From Scleromitrula shiraiana (taxonomy: Eukaryota > Ascomycota > Leotiomycetes > Helotiales > Sclerotiniaceae): 64,000 nucleotides of DNA. The notes beneath the pieces were generated by a model that searched no databases, was not told where the DNA came from, and worked only from the letters and a program-made list of their open reading frames with translations. The translations under genes were made by a program, and so were the position numbers. Of this stretch, positions 1-10,856 are shown one piece after another (position 1 is the first letter of the stretch; every line of letters starts with the position of its first letter). The stretch is from positions 1,798,001 through 1,862,000 of the forward strand of contig JABELC010000006.1 in NCBI GenBank assembly GCA_028455995.1. The letters run 5' to 3'.

Positions 1-208
1 AAGGTGAATAATAAATAATAATACGAGTAAATACTAATAAATAATAATAATAAAGTTTGTCGCGTAGTACAGTACAAATTCCAAAAGAAATTCAAGAACA
101 TCAAATTCTCTATTCTAGAAGTTACAGGTTCAAGAAAAATAAAAAAAAAATAAAAAAAAAACATTCAAAATATTCAAGACATTCACATTCTTCGCCCTTA
201 CATCCATA
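1..208. other. upstream region of the nucleoporin gene
   Basis: AT-rich leader with TAATA-type runs near the left edge and an A-rich tract around 138-163. It ends at the ATG at 209. No ORF is supported. It probably holds the promoter and 5' UTR of the first gene; no specific element could be identified. Confidence 0.4.
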
Positions 209-1637
209 ATGCCACCATTAATCTTACATAATGTTCCAGATGAAGAGTGCTATATAGGCGATGATGGAATACAAAGGCCATATGCTATGCTGTTTCCTGG
301 GTAAGGTTTCAAAATTTAAATCTACATTTATAATGGCGAATTATTCTTCTGACTCTGATAGCAATGATGGGAATCCAGCTACATCGAGATTACGAAGACC
401 AGTGCCAGAAACAGGATCGTTTGGGAAATCAACGAGACGATCGCGATCTAGAACAGGCACACCAGCTGCAAAGAGAGAAGATCCAACAATAGTAGCTGCA
501 GATGCCATTTTTACTGCATATCTTTCCAATCGAAACGCGGCGAACACAGATTCAGGATCACCGCAACGAAAAGCCTCCATACCACATTCGCTATCACAAT
601 CCAATTTACAGAGTGGGAATGCCCTGGCAAGTATCGATGGCAATGCTGGTCCTCACCCAAGATTCGTACATAAGGAACCTACGGAAGTCATCCTACGAGG
701 TTTCAAACCAAACAATCAATGGGCGGCTATAAGAGAATACGAAAGAATCGGCGGGCACATCTGCGAAGATTATCCACGAGATCCTCCACTCGAACAACGA
801 AAATATAAAGCCGACCTACGAGACCAGGCTGCACTACGAAGACGTCCTATGACAACCGCAGAAAAGGAAAAGGCTCTGAGATTCGCAGGCGGAGAACATT
901 GGATCAAAGTAACATTTGAATCCGCAGAAGCTGCCGATATGGCTGTTGAGGCATCACCACAAGCAATACTAGGCTACATGATCCACGCCGAACATTACCG
1001 CGGCGCACCACCAGCAAGAGACGAAATCGGTCAATCCGTCCTCGATGCGAACAACAACAACACGCGTTCAGGTTATCCCAAAAAGGCCCGCTTCAACCCA
1101 GACCCCTTCATCCCATCAGCAGACCGTCGACCCCAACAGTCAGCTCTCTCGCGATCAAGAACCACCCCCAACATGACCCAAGTCGGCCAAAATACCCTCT
1201 TCGAAAATCGCGATCGTGATCATCTCCGTGCTCACTCACCAGATGGATCCCTCGCATCAAGCCACACCCTCGACACCGCCACCCTCTCCACCTCCACCAT
1301 CCGCGGCGACACCACCTCCCCCTCGCAACGACCGTCGTCCTCCGCCTCCACCCAAGAAGCGCCCTCCCTCTACTGCCGCAAAATCCCCCAAGCCCACCGC
1401 ATGCAGCTTCTTCCCGCCGAACAGGCACTCTTACCGCAGAAATCGTACACGCAGCAGGTGATTTCCAATATCCCGTTTCTGAATTGGTTTAGTGCGGATA
1501 TTATTGGGAGCTCGGTGCCGAGGACGGATGGGGGGGAGTTTGATTGGGCAAAAGCGAGTTTTTATTGGAGGTTGATTTATTGGGTTGATTGGTGGTTGGG
1601 GATTTTTGATGTGGTGGGGGGGGATAAGGATGATTAG
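209..1637 (+). CDS. NUP53: Nup53/Nup35-family (MPPN) nucleoporin, two exons
   Basis: Component of the nuclear pore inner ring; the family dimerises through an atypical RRM and binds the pore membrane with a C-terminal amphipathic helix. I model exon 1 as 209-300 and exon 2 as 362-1637, with a 61-bp intron (GTAAGG start, CTGAC branch-like motif, ATAG end). The product is 455 aa. The ATG at 209 is preferred over the in-frame ATG at 261 because exon 1 encodes an ordered N-terminus (starting MPPLILHNVPDEE) that joins in phase. Residues about 138-246 (from EVILRGF to AEHYRG) match the Nup35-type RRM, with the family's long loop rich in charged residues. The middle and C-terminal third are Ser/Thr/Pro-rich. 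The last 60 residues contain aromatic helices (FYWRLIYWVDWW), fitting the membrane-binding end. The RRM call is strong; exon 1 is inferred. Confidence 0.83.
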
Positions 1638-1998
1638 ATTAAGGTTAGGATTAGGATTGCTGTTCGACTATAAGGTTGGATTTGTGAGCGGATGGGATGG
1701 GAAGATGAGGTGGGATAGCATAGTAAATGGAGAAGAAGAAGAAAGAAAGAAAGAAAGAAGGAAAGAGAGCAATAAGACGAAGATTATACCCACGGGATGA
1801 TGAGATTGTAAAGAAAAGCTATGTAACACTGACGATTGCCACGCATAAGTTGATTGATGGGCCGGTAGATTCATATTGATGGGAGGAAAGGGGAGTTTTG
1901 CATAGGATCGCTCAATCAAGAATTTGAAAAACAAAAACATAAATGCATACATACATACATACATACAAGAAAAATGTTATATTTGTCATTCTATCTAC

Positions 1999-2035
<37 letters not shown>

Positions 2036-2434
2036 GTCATCATAAGCCATCCATCCATCTGAGCATCTGAGCATCTAAGCATCTAAGCATCCCATTCTAG
2101 TCGTATGAATTCTGTCATTTCATGCCATTTTCAAATTCGTATCATGATATTCATGCATAGATGTATCCCATCCCATCCCATCCCATTCCATTCCATTCCA
2201 TTCCGTAACTCCAAGTAAAAGCAAAGAAAAGAAAAGTAAACCCGAATTTAAAGCGAAAATCATGTCTTAACACCCGCCAGACTAAGTAAGCAACTGACCC
2301 TATAGATGTGGTAGAAGATATTAACAGAAGGGGGTGGAAGGAAATGAGAGGAAAGGAAATGAAAGGAAAGGAAATGAAATGAAAAGAGAGAAGAAGAGGA
2401 GAGGAGAGGAGAGAAGGTAACGAGAGTCAGACAT
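1638..2434. repeat. convergent 3' intergenic region with several microsatellites
   Basis: This gap lies between two convergent genes and shows no credible ORF. It holds a run of simple repeats: an ATAC/CATA tetranucleotide at about 1946-1966, an ATC trinucleotide at about 2000-2043, a GCATCTAA/GCATCTGA octamer tandem at about 2062-2092, a CCATC/CCATT pentamer at about 2165-2204, and a GAAAG/GAAATG purine tract at about 2337-2415. Both 3' UTRs and polyadenylation sites must lie here. Confidence 0.7.
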
Positions 2435-3946
2435 CTAAGGTGTATCGTCCGCTGATACAGGTAATTGCGTCCGTTCCCCTCCACCTTCTCGCTCTTCTTC
2501 TCCGCCCTCATTCCCATCTCCACCTGTATTGCCCATCGAAGAAACTGAAAGAACAAAATCATCCCCTCTTATGGTGCCCTCCGACTCCTCACTAATACTA
2601 ACATCCCCCTCCCTCTCCGTCTCCGCCTCCGTATCATTATCATCCTCCTCCACACCCGTGCCCAGCTCCAAAGAGCCAGAAACACTCCCCTCCATAAATG
2701 TCCTCGGCGTAATCCTCCCCAAAGTATGCAGCCTAGAAGACTGCTCAAAATCTTCTTCTCTCGGCGAGAAAATCTGACTAGCCGGCGGTAACTCCAACGG
2801 ATCATAAGGGCTCTCCACCGGATCCGGACTAAACGGTCTCACGCCCCTCGAGCGTGTCAAGATTCTCGTATCTCGTTCGCTGAAGATAGATCCCGAGTCG
2901 ATGTCGAGATCTGTGACCGCGGTAAGAGATTGATAGTGCGTGTTATCGACCAGTAGACTATCGCTGCGTTTATGGCTTATTTTCTTCATGGGTGCAGAAT
3001 CGGAAGATGGATGCGATGCATCTACCAGGATGGATTTTTGCGGCAAGATGCTGAAGATCTTGGAGGGACTACTACTTGAGTCTGCGTGAGCGGCTAGAGG
3101 ATCAGAGGAAAATAGATCTTGACCCCGCTCGAGCAATTCCTCCAATCCGCCGCCCGTCCAGCCTTTGCGCGCAAGAGCCTCGAAGATCTCGACTTCGGCT
3201 CGCACGAGTGACGAACTGGCTTCTACGACTTTGGTACTGACATCTTGACAGTCGCTCAGTAGGCCTCTCGCGTGTCCTCCATGTAACGTCGTAAGCGCAT
3301 CCAGTTTCCCCGTTAATTCTACCAGATGACTCCGAAAACCACGCACATCTCTCTTTCTCTGCTTATGTAACCTCAACCCTTCTTTCTCCATCTTCCGTAT
3401 CTCTTTACTCATACTCTTCACCTCCTTCTGATATGCAACCTCCTCTTCCTCAACATGTCTCCTCCAGTTATCCAATTCGTGCAATAGCGGTACTTCAAAC
3501 GATCGATACACGCATTCCGAAAGTATTTGTTGGTGATTCGCTATCAACTGATGTACACCGCTTGCAGACATGAGGTTATCCCCGGTACAATTTCCTTTCG
3601 CCGTGAAACTGTTGCTGAGACTTCCACCCGGTGCGGACAGAGCTTCTGATCGTGCTTCTTTTAATCGTGCACATGCTTCCAGGGCACTTCCGAACGCAGA
3701 TGCGGATGAGCTTAGCTCGGTGAGCGCAAGTCGGTAGTTTTTCGCGGTGGCTAGAAGTTCGGAGTAGGCGATTTGAGATAATTCGAGGTCGGACTTTGTA
3801 AGGATGGCGTGGGGGAGATGGGGAGCTGGGGGGAGAGGGAGAGAAAATGTGGAGGCGAGTGGGAGGGTTGAGGCATAGGAATATGTTGGAGATGAGGGTA
3901 GAGGACGTTGGGAGGGAGATTGGGCTCGAGGGGTTGTGGGTGCCAT
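2435..3946 (-). CDS. IVY1: IVY1-like vacuolar membrane protein (Ypt7-interacting, I-BAR-like)
   Basis: Single-exon ORF of 503 aa starting at MAPTTPRAQ. Residues about 48-282 form a long, mostly helical, charged region with heptad-like stretches (for example KEIRKMEKEGLRLHKQRKRD at 181-200). The conserved-looking blocks are SAFGSALEACARLKE, VHQLIANHQQILSE, SFEVPLLHELDNWRR and LVRAEVEIFEALARKGW. This pattern fits fungal homologues of yeast Ivy1, an inverse-BAR-type protein that binds the Rab7 homologue Ypt7 and phospholipids at the vacuole and links to TORC1/EGO control. The N-terminus (1-47) is Pro/Ser-rich. The C-terminal 220 residues are disordered-looking, with an acidic stretch near 430-460 (EEDDNDTEAETEREGD) and a Glu/Gly-rich end. 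Family assignment rests on remembered resemblance, so function in this species is inferred. Confidence 0.7.
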   Translation of the reverse strand: MAPTTPRAQSPSQRPLPSSPTYSYASTLPLASTFSLPLPPAPHLPHAILTKSDLELSQIAYSELLATAKNYRLALTELSSSASAFGSALEACARLKEARSEALSAPGGSLSNSFTAKGNCTGDNLMSASGVHQLIANHQQILSECVYRSFEVPLLHELDNWRRHVEEEEVAYQKEVKSMSKEIRKMEKEGLRLHKQRKRDVRGFRSHLVELTGKLDALTTLHGGHARGLLSDCQDVSTKVVEASSSLVRAEVEIFEALARKGWTGGGLEELLERGQDLFSSDPLAAHADSSSSPSKIFSILPQKSILVDASHPSSDSAPMKKISHKRSDSLLVDNTHYQSLTAVTDLDIDSGSIFSERDTRILTRSRGVRPFSPDPVESPYDPLELPPASQIFSPREEDFEQSSRLHTLGRITPRTFMEGSVSGSLELGTGVEEDDNDTEAETEREGDVSISEESEGTIRGDDFVLSVSSMGNTGGDGNEGGEEEREGGGERTQLPVSADDTP

Positions 3947-4357
3947 GGTCAGTTCGGTGTGCTTTGTTGTTCAATGAGATTTGGAACTTTGACGAATGGC
4001 TCTTTGTGGCTTTATGAGAGTTTTGAACAAGTAGAAATATGGTACCGCACACATATAGAAAAGTAGAACATCTGAATTCTCAATAGTATTCGGTACAACA
4101 CTTTGAAGAAATATACCTTTCCTAGTATCCACGAATATGTGATAAGGAAATGCATTGCAGGGGTCAAAAAGTTTAGCGCGATAAGGCGGGGAGCTCTTTC
4201 CTTTCAGCCTGTCTGAAGTAAATGGTAAATAGTTTCAAATTCATCTCATCTATTTACCGCTTCCAAATACCAAATATTCATATCTATCTACCAACGATCT
4301 GAACACATTAATTTATTCCACAGCATCAAGCTGCAACCACATCTCTGCACCGCCAAA
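3947..4357. promoter_or_regulatory. divergent intergenic region between IVY1-like and thioesterase genes
   Basis: 411 bp between two outward-facing start codons, so it must contain both promoters and 5' UTRs. No ORF is supported. I see no certain binding site. Confidence 0.45.
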
Positions 4358-5291
4358 ATGTCTCCACCAAACCCTATCAGCGTGCCTGCAGTTACAAAGC
4401 ACACAGCAACAATCATCATGGCCCACGGACTAGGTGATAGTGGCGCTGGCTGGGTATCTCTTGCAGAAAACTGGCGTCGTCGTAATAAGTTTCAGGAAGT
4501 CAAATTCATATTCCCAAATGCGCCCAAGATCCCAATCACTGTTGTACGTTGTATTTCCAGATAATCAACTCAACCAATATGATTGCTAGCAAATTGCTGA
4601 TCCAAATGGTACTTATAGAACTTCGGAATGTCAATGCCAGGCTGGTACGATATCGTAAGACGCACAAATTCCGTTCGTTTACACATCTATATTTCGAACC
4701 ATTATCTATGAAACTCTTGAACTAATAATGGATATAAGATGACTTTCAACGAGCTCCAAGCAGCTCAGGATGAAGTCGGGATTCTACGCTCCCAAGCCTA
4801 CTTTCATGATCTCATCAAGAAAGAAATCGAAGATCACAAAATACCCTCCAATCGAATTGTCATTGGTGGCTTCTCTCAAGGAGGGGCAATGTCAATTTTC
4901 TCAGGTATTACCTGCCCATCACAACTCGGGGGTATATTTGGTATGAGTTGTTACCTGTTGTTGCATAACAAAATTAAAGAATTTGTGGGCGAGAACGGAG
5001 CGAACAAGGAGACGAAGATCTGGATGGGCCATGGAGATAGCGATCCTCTCGTTAAACCAGAGTTCGGGAAAAAGACAGCCGAAGTCTTGCGCGAGGAGGG
5101 TTATGATGTTGAGTTGCAGATGTACAGGTAGGTGTAATCCGCACAACCTTAGTTGCTACATCACAGATGCAGTTATTTTTGTGGTACTAATTTGCTTTAG
5201 GGGTTTGGAACACTCAGCAGATGTTTTGGAGATTGAGGATCTAGAAAAATATCTCAATGCTAGAATACCACCAGTTGGCGATAAACAATAA
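4358..5291 (+). CDS. acyl-protein thioesterase 1 (serine alpha/beta hydrolase), four exons
   Basis: Removes palmitate from S-acylated proteins in the cytosol. Exons 4358-4543, 4619-4654, 4739-5127 and 5201-5291 join in phase to a 233-aa protein, the usual size for this family. Introns are 75, 84 and 73 bp with GT..AG ends. Exon 2 is only 36 bp and restores the family motif NFGMSMPGWYDI. The fold's hallmarks are in order: oxyanion-region HGLGDSG at 23-29, nucleophile elbow GFSQGG with Ser120, catalytic Asp176 in HGDSDPLV, and catalytic His208 in GLEHS at the start of exon 4. No signal peptide is seen, as expected for a cytosolic enzyme. The match to the carboxylesterase/APT1 family is strong. 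Substrates cannot be read from the sequence; some fungal members also act as general carboxylesterases or lysophospholipases. Confidence 0.9.
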
Positions 5292-6049
5292 CTAGATGAG
5301 ACTGGTAGGGAAGTACAAATATTTGATATAATAGCTCTAGTGAGCTTTTTGCTAGTCGCCATGGTAATAATGCATTGGATGCGAAGTCGGGTCACTAAAA
5401 GAGATGAGAGTAAGCAGAAGAGGAGCAAAAGCTAATAGATGAGGTGCAAGGAAATGCATTGCATTGCTAACACAGAATGTTGTGCAACGCTCTACCTACT
5501 GCATTTTCCTTCCTTGACTTTTTGATGTTGATTTCTAAGAAAGTAGATTTCATAGTTATATGCTCTGTTTCTTCGGGGGGATTCTTTTCTTCAAGTCATT
5601 TTACAAGATATCAGGGAGGATTTTAAGCGGACCAAGATTTCATCCGATACTTCTCATCATAGAATCACGCAAGTGTATCTTTACTACCATTCAGTATATC
5701 GGTTTTCTGGAATTACTTTCAGCTTTGTGTATTTTTGTGGTGTTTTTTATATGTTATGTAAACTTTTAAGACTAGTAAAAAGCTAGCACTGGTCGATAGG
5801 AGCGCAACAAAGATATCTGTATGGTAAAGTGCTTGGCACCAAATGCGGAAGATTAACTGAAAGATATCTTTGTCAGAAAACTGACCTCGCCTACCTTTGT
5901 TTTTCGAGCTCATAGCTGCCGGCACTTTTATCAGACCTATAGTTGTATATATTTTCGAATATTCCATATGCATTAACACAATCAGAAAAAGGGAATTTCT
6001 TGTGGCTAGTCTAATACTCATTTACAATTAGTATTGGCATCTGGCGAGT
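5292..6049. other. intergenic region, thioesterase to kinase
   Basis: 758 bp holding the 3' end of the thioesterase gene and the promoter of the kinase. Only short ORFs with no recognisable composition are present. I see no repeat or RNA gene. Confidence 0.5.
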
Positions 6050-7720
6050 ATGTCGGACCTGAGTGAGAGCCTCTCTCGGCCACAACCAAATGTTTTTGGG
6101 AGGGTCAATGCATGGGAAGGAGAGACTAATATTGTTGCTTTCATTCGCGAGATGAATAATAGTGGCAAGGCCATACGCATCAACAAATTTCGTGATGATC
6201 CGCAGCTGGCTACCCGAAACATAAGGGTTGAATCAATAATAGGTCGGGGTGGTTTTGGCTATGTATTTGAAGTTGTCAACACAGATACAAACATTCATTA
6301 TGCCATGAAGGTGCAAATTATATCAGAGGATGTGAATGCTAAGAGTCCAGAACGGCTTGAGCAGCCCACCGTTAGCGATGCTGGCAGCTTCAACACTCTA
6401 AACATGACACCACCTATAACTCCTAGCAGCCAGGCAACATTTAGATCTCAGCCGCAGTTGTCGCAAGAATCTCTCAGAGCTAAACGCCATCTAGAGACGA
6501 GAGTCTTCCTTCGGTATGTAAAAGAGGGGCATCCGAATCTATGTATGCTCGAAGCCTTCGTGGACTTTGAAACATCAATCGATCCTCCACATATTCCCGT
6601 GCTGATGATGGCACAGTGGTACGAGATTGCCGACGTCGGCACTGTGAACCAATTAATGCAACGTTATCGTAATGATGGTACCCACCCTCCCGAACTTTTT
6701 ATCTGGCATGTGTATTCGCAAATTTTCGAGGCATTGGCTTTTTTACACAATGAGCACCCGGATTACAATACCAAGCCTCTACACGCAAATCGTCCATGCA
6801 TTTTACATAAAGATCTCCACGATAATAACATATATTTAAAGTGGGGTGCAAGCAAAGATCAATATCCAGATATTAAAATAGGAGATTTGGGTATCGCCGG
6901 GATTATTCCCATTGGTGGTTATGCTAGAGAAACACCAAGCGCTGGTGTTCATGGCCCCGCTTGGCCAGAAAGTGATGAGAATCGATACACTACTAAAATG
7001 GATGTTTGGCGAGCAGGAGCTATAGTGTATCAGTTGGCAAAATCAGGTCGTAAACCGGTACCTTATCTTGCTCCTTATCTCGTCAATCGTGATCCTAATA
7101 CTACTACTGCATCTATAAACCGTGCTGCGAGGAATGATCGTAGGAGAGTCAGAGATATTTCCTCACATTATAGTGTGGAATTGAACAATTCGATCAAGAG
7201 ATGTTTGGCCATTAACAAGGGCGAAAGACCAAGTGCAGGGCAGTGGATACAGGAGGTAAATCCATTGACGAACAAGAGGAGAAAGTATATGTATAGACGA
7301 TTACCGGACTGGGTAGGATCAGATCGCATCAAACATGTATTCCCTGATGGAAGAATAGATGAACTAGTCGCACCTGGAGGTTATGAGGCGGAATTTGCGC
7401 AAAGAAAGCAACAAAAGGAAGAGGCAGACGCTCTAATCAACGCAGAAGATGCACAATGGGAAGCAGAAGAAGCCGCGAAGATGGCAGAGAGAGCACGAAG
7501 GAGAGCGGCTGGGGAATCATACTCTCCGGATACAGACTATGATGATGACTTGAATATCATACCAAAGGGACCCCGTATTCAAGCCACGGGTATACCAATA
7601 GTAGAAGAGGAGGAGGAGGAAGAAGAAGAAGAAGAAGAAGAAGAAGAAGAAGAAGAAGAAGAGGAAGAGGAAGAGGAAGAGGAAGAGGAAGAAGAAGAAG
7701 ATGATGATGATGAAGAATAG
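6050..7720 (+). CDS. divergent protein kinase with C-terminal poly-glutamate tail
   Basis: Uninterrupted 556-aa ORF. Protein-kinase landmarks appear in order: glycine loop GRGGFGYV (65-72), ATP-anchoring lysine in AMKV (K87), catalytic loop HKDLHDNN (253-260, D255 and N260 present), a DLG in place of DFG (279-281), a DVWRAGAIVYQ helix-F region (318-328) and GERPS (391-395). The catalytic loop has His where most Ser/Thr kinases have Lys (DLHDNN instead of DLKxxN). An insert of about 50 residues, rich in Ser/Thr/Pro/Gln, lies between K87 and the alpha-C region. After the kinase domain come a charged helical stretch (about 445-485) and a tail of 32 consecutive Glu, then Asp (519-554). Key residues needed for catalysis are mostly kept, so it may be active. 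I do not recognise the subfamily and the substrate is unknown. Confidence 0.8.
   Translation: MSDLSESLSRPQPNVFGRVNAWEGETNIVAFIREMNNSGKAIRINKFRDDPQLATRNIRVESIIGRGGFGYVFEVVNTDTNIHYAMKVQIISEDVNAKSPERLEQPTVSDAGSFNTLNMTPPITPSSQATFRSQPQLSQESLRAKRHLETRVFLRYVKEGHPNLCMLEAFVDFETSIDPPHIPVLMMAQWYEIADVGTVNQLMQRYRNDGTHPPELFIWHVYSQIFEALAFLHNEHPDYNTKPLHANRPCILHKDLHDNNIYLKWGASKDQYPDIKIGDLGIAGIIPIGGYARETPSAGVHGPAWPESDENRYTTKMDVWRAGAIVYQLAKSGRKPVPYLAPYLVNRDPNTTTASINRAARNDRRRVRDISSHYSVELNNSIKRCLAINKGERPSAGQWIQEVNPLTNKRRKYMYRRLPDWVGSDRIKHVFPDGRIDELVAPGGYEAEFAQRKQQKEEADALINAEDAQWEAEEAAKMAERARRRAAGESYSPDTDYDDDLNIIPKGPRIQATGIPIVEEEEEEEEEEEEEEEEEEEEEEEEEEEEEEEEDDDDEE
7604..7711 (+). repeat. coding GAA/GAG trinucleotide tract
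   Basis: Thirty-two Glu codons (a GAA/GAG mix) followed by four GAT codons at the 3' end of the kinase gene. The purine-only coding strand makes it a likely length-variable microsatellite. Changes in units of three would alter only the tail length. Confidence 0.9.
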
Positions 7721-8434
7721 ACAACACCAGAATTCCAAAAGAGGAAAAGCAACAGCAAATTTCCCCACTGCTACCTCGGGTACAAATGAATAAGCCAGAG
7801 AAATTATTGGCCCGAAATGTCAGCCATAACCTCGGATATACTTATAGATGTGCAACAGAACCTCCACTTGGTGGGCGGGCGGGTTCGGTAGAACAACGCC
7901 TTAACCGTGATACAACCTCGGGTTGATGAGATGTGCAACAAATTCTGGGGGCGGGTAATTGGAAAAGGTGGGATTGTTACGAGGTAATAATGATGGTGGA
8001 TTGATAGGGTTTATTTGTCATTAGGGTTGAACAGGATTTGTTGTCTGAGTTGAGTTCAATGTCCCAAATCTTTGGGGGGATTAGATATTATTTCGAATGT
8101 CTAAATTGCTATAAATGTCTATGTTATAACAATTTATAAGAGAATTTGAACCACGTCTGTATAATCGAATCTAGCAAAAGAATTCAATCATTCTGACATT
8201 GTTAAAATTCCGATCAGACATATCAGCAGAAAGTTACAATTGTACTGATGCTCCAGGAAATGGTGTCGTTGATTGGAAGTGATTTTCCAATGAACTTTTG
8301 TAAGAAAAGAAGATGATTATAGAATTATTATATCCAACACACCCTCATTTTGAGAGACCTCAATCTAACAATCAATATGATACTTTTTCAACCAATATCT
8401 TCCTCCCATCTGCATTTCACATATCATGGTATGT
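7721..8434. other. convergent 3' intergenic region
   Basis: 714 bp between the convergent kinase and esterase genes. A G-rich patch (GGTGGGCGGGCGGG near 7870) stands out. No ORF or RNA gene is supported. ORFs reading forward near 8313-8747 overlap the esterase antisense and are not credible. Confidence 0.5.
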
Positions 8435-9647
8435 TCAAGCATACAGCAAATACGATCCAACCGTCAGCAAAAGAGCTATCAATCCGCAGCCATTTACCTC
8501 ATACCGTGGACCAGAAGAAGATTTCGTGCTGGTAGCTGTAGGGGTGCTCGTAAACGGAGTGAGACTAGCAGATGAAACCGTGGCATTTGCATACGCAATA
8601 ATCGATATGCTACTAGTAGAAGTGGCCAACGCCGCCTGCTGCGTCAACGTCACGGCACTAGTGACATTGGTAGCAATGGGCGAGTTTATCCAACCCATCT
8701 TCTGCATTTCCTTAATAGCCGCAAAATACGCTTTCGCCATCTGTTGATATCCATAATCAGTAGGATGGAGTCCATCTTTGAGATCCGCAACAGTAACGTA
8801 ATCCATCATGTTGATCACGGAAACCTTTTTTCCGGCAGCTACTTTGCTTGAAACTATATCGGGAATCTGGGAGTTGAATGTTTCTATGGCGGTTTCTACG
8901 GTTGTGTTTGCGGCGGGGGTCAGTTGTGAAACAATGACGGCCACGTTTGGAAGGGCGTTGGTGATTTCGTCTATTAATCCGCTGAGACGATCTGGAGCAG
9001 TGGTGGTATTGAGGAGGTCATTCATGTCGTTCGTTCCAGCCATTAATAAAACCAAGTTTGGGGCTTTTGGAAGAGATAAGTTCGCATAGGCAGCAATTTC
9101 GGAAATGACGGCGCCGGGGTGGCCCTCATTAGAGTTGTCTGTCATGTTTCCGGATTGGACAGACCCAACATACTGGACGGTGTTTCCAGCCGCGGTGAGC
9201 ATATTCAAGAGGCCGAGACGGTATCCATTGCCATCGGTAGATAAGTAGCCGTACGTGATGGAATTACCAAGTGGTTGCTAAGATTCTTTGGTATTAGTAT
9301 CTTTTTGCATTTTAAACATTTCCAATGATCCATATAGTATATAATGATATCATTCTGATTGTTCAATTGACAAGTGTTTCATAACTGATGCCCCCTCTGG
9401 ACATTCAAATATTCAAAGGCCTTTCCCGGAGGTTTAGGCATGACGGAAATGCGATTGGCTTACAATTCTCAGAACCGTCTCCGTCGACGAGAAATTTGAC
9501 TGCCGAGGAGTAAATTTTAACAAGGTAGATGCTATAAACAAGTCAGCAAGGAGTTTTAAACCATTAGCCAGAGACGCAAGACTAACCATCAACGCATGAT
9601 AACAAACAAATACCAATCCATATATGAATGTACCGAAAGACACTCAT
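8435..9647 (-). CDS. secreted SGNH/GDSL esterase (CE3-like), probably GPI-anchored, three exons
   Basis: Model on the minus strand: exons 9647-9587, 9531-9464 and 9277-8435, with introns of 55 and 186 bp. The introns are phase-consistent, and the joined protein is 323 aa. Exon 1 gives a hydrophobic N-terminus (RYIHIWIGICLLSCV), a likely signal peptide. Splicing of exon 2 to exon 3 creates LRIQPLGNSITYG, block I of SGNH hydrolases with nucleophile Ser49. Block II is NEGHPG (about 93-98), block III is GTND (Asn126), and block V is DGLHP (Asp211, His214). The EGHPG motif and spacing resemble carbohydrate-esterase family 3 (acetylxylan-esterase type). The C-terminus is Ser/Thr-rich and ends in a hydrophobic stretch (LIALLLTVGSYLLYA), fitting a GPI-anchor signal. 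Block I reads GNS rather than the usual GDS. Role inferred: cell-wall or plant-polysaccharide deacetylation. Confidence 0.83.
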
Positions 9648-10856
9648 CGTACTGTTGAGACAGAACTGGAAAACTGGGTAAGGTGTCCATAACTTAACGG
9701 GAATATCACCTCCTTATGTACTGCCAATGCCTTCGATGAGCTTCACAATGGATGTTCAAACACATGGCACAGCCTATTCTCGAGCAAGGGTATATGCTTA
9801 CGATCCAATCAGAAACACACTGGCTAATCTGATATAGACTGTAGTTGCAACCTCGTCAAACCACCTAGGGCCTAGGCAAAGACTACTACTTTCGAAATCG
9901 TCAAACCCCGCTATGACTTGCTACGTTCTTCACATACGTATTCGGGACTTGCTCAATTTTGACGTTTCTGCATTTGCTAATATGAGCGGGCTAGGACTCG
10001 GCTATGCTTTGACATCATCTCATAAATTCTCGATATCTTCTTCATTCGTCTTTTAGCAATATGATTGAAGTATACATCGCAGACAGACTGAAAGAAAATG
10101 TATTGACAGAATTATGACATCACCGTTAGATGTTTCTGTTCTGGTCTTGCGTCTCTAATTAGAGAACATTGAACCTTGCTACCGAGTGGAATCTTTCACG
10201 AACCAAGTGAATTCGAAATCTATTGTATAATATAAACATTGTGGAGGTTGAGTCTCTATTGTCCGTCGCATATCATAACTATGAACCGTATACGCAAGCA
10301 AAAAAATTGAAATTTCCTGAACGTGTTCATTGTTTGGACTCCAAACCCGCTCGGTCGCATACACCATCTGGAGCCCCGCAATTTGCTCGATCGCCATCTC
10401 ATTTGTTTCAATGATAAGACCAGTTATCAAAATAGATCATTTTGTGTTTCAGAACTCGATTATTTGCGTGGTATATTTGAAAGATCAATCACTCTTCGCT
10501 TGTGCACTATTCTGCGAAAAACACCAATTGACTGAATTGTAAATAGATCGTTCTATTCTAAAGTGCCATGCCGATTGTTTTGCACCATAAGTTGGGATGA
10601 ACTCTATTTGATTGAACGAGAGCATCTGTCCTCTAAAAACGGCATAATGTACAAAATTTTGGTACGCAATGTCTATTTCATTCATGTACTGCATGGATAT
10701 ACTCGATATGATTCAAATTCCCGCTTCGCCGTCCCGTTTTCTAAAAATTGCACTTCACAATCGTCCCAAGATCAAAAAACTCGTGTACACATTACGACGT
10801 TTATTGGGAGAACCAAACTTCTGGAGTCGTCCACCTTGTCCACTTGAATATCATCA
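9648..10856. other. gene-poor interval, nothing firm
   Basis: 1.2 kb of moderate composition. Several overlapping 60-95-codon ORFs occur on both strands around 10179-10866, but they conflict in frame and show no family motif. A perfect palindrome CCTAGGGCCTAGG lies near 9866. The interval may be promoter for the esterase plus decayed sequence. Confidence 0.5.

Noticed and set aside
7517..7768. Antisense ORF rich in Phe/Leu opposite the kinase tail
   Set aside because: It is the reverse reading of the GAA/GAG tract and has no independent support.
8313..9089. Plus-strand ORFs of 93-144 codons over the esterase
   Set aside because: Shadows of the minus-strand gene, which has all SGNH motifs and a coherent splice model.
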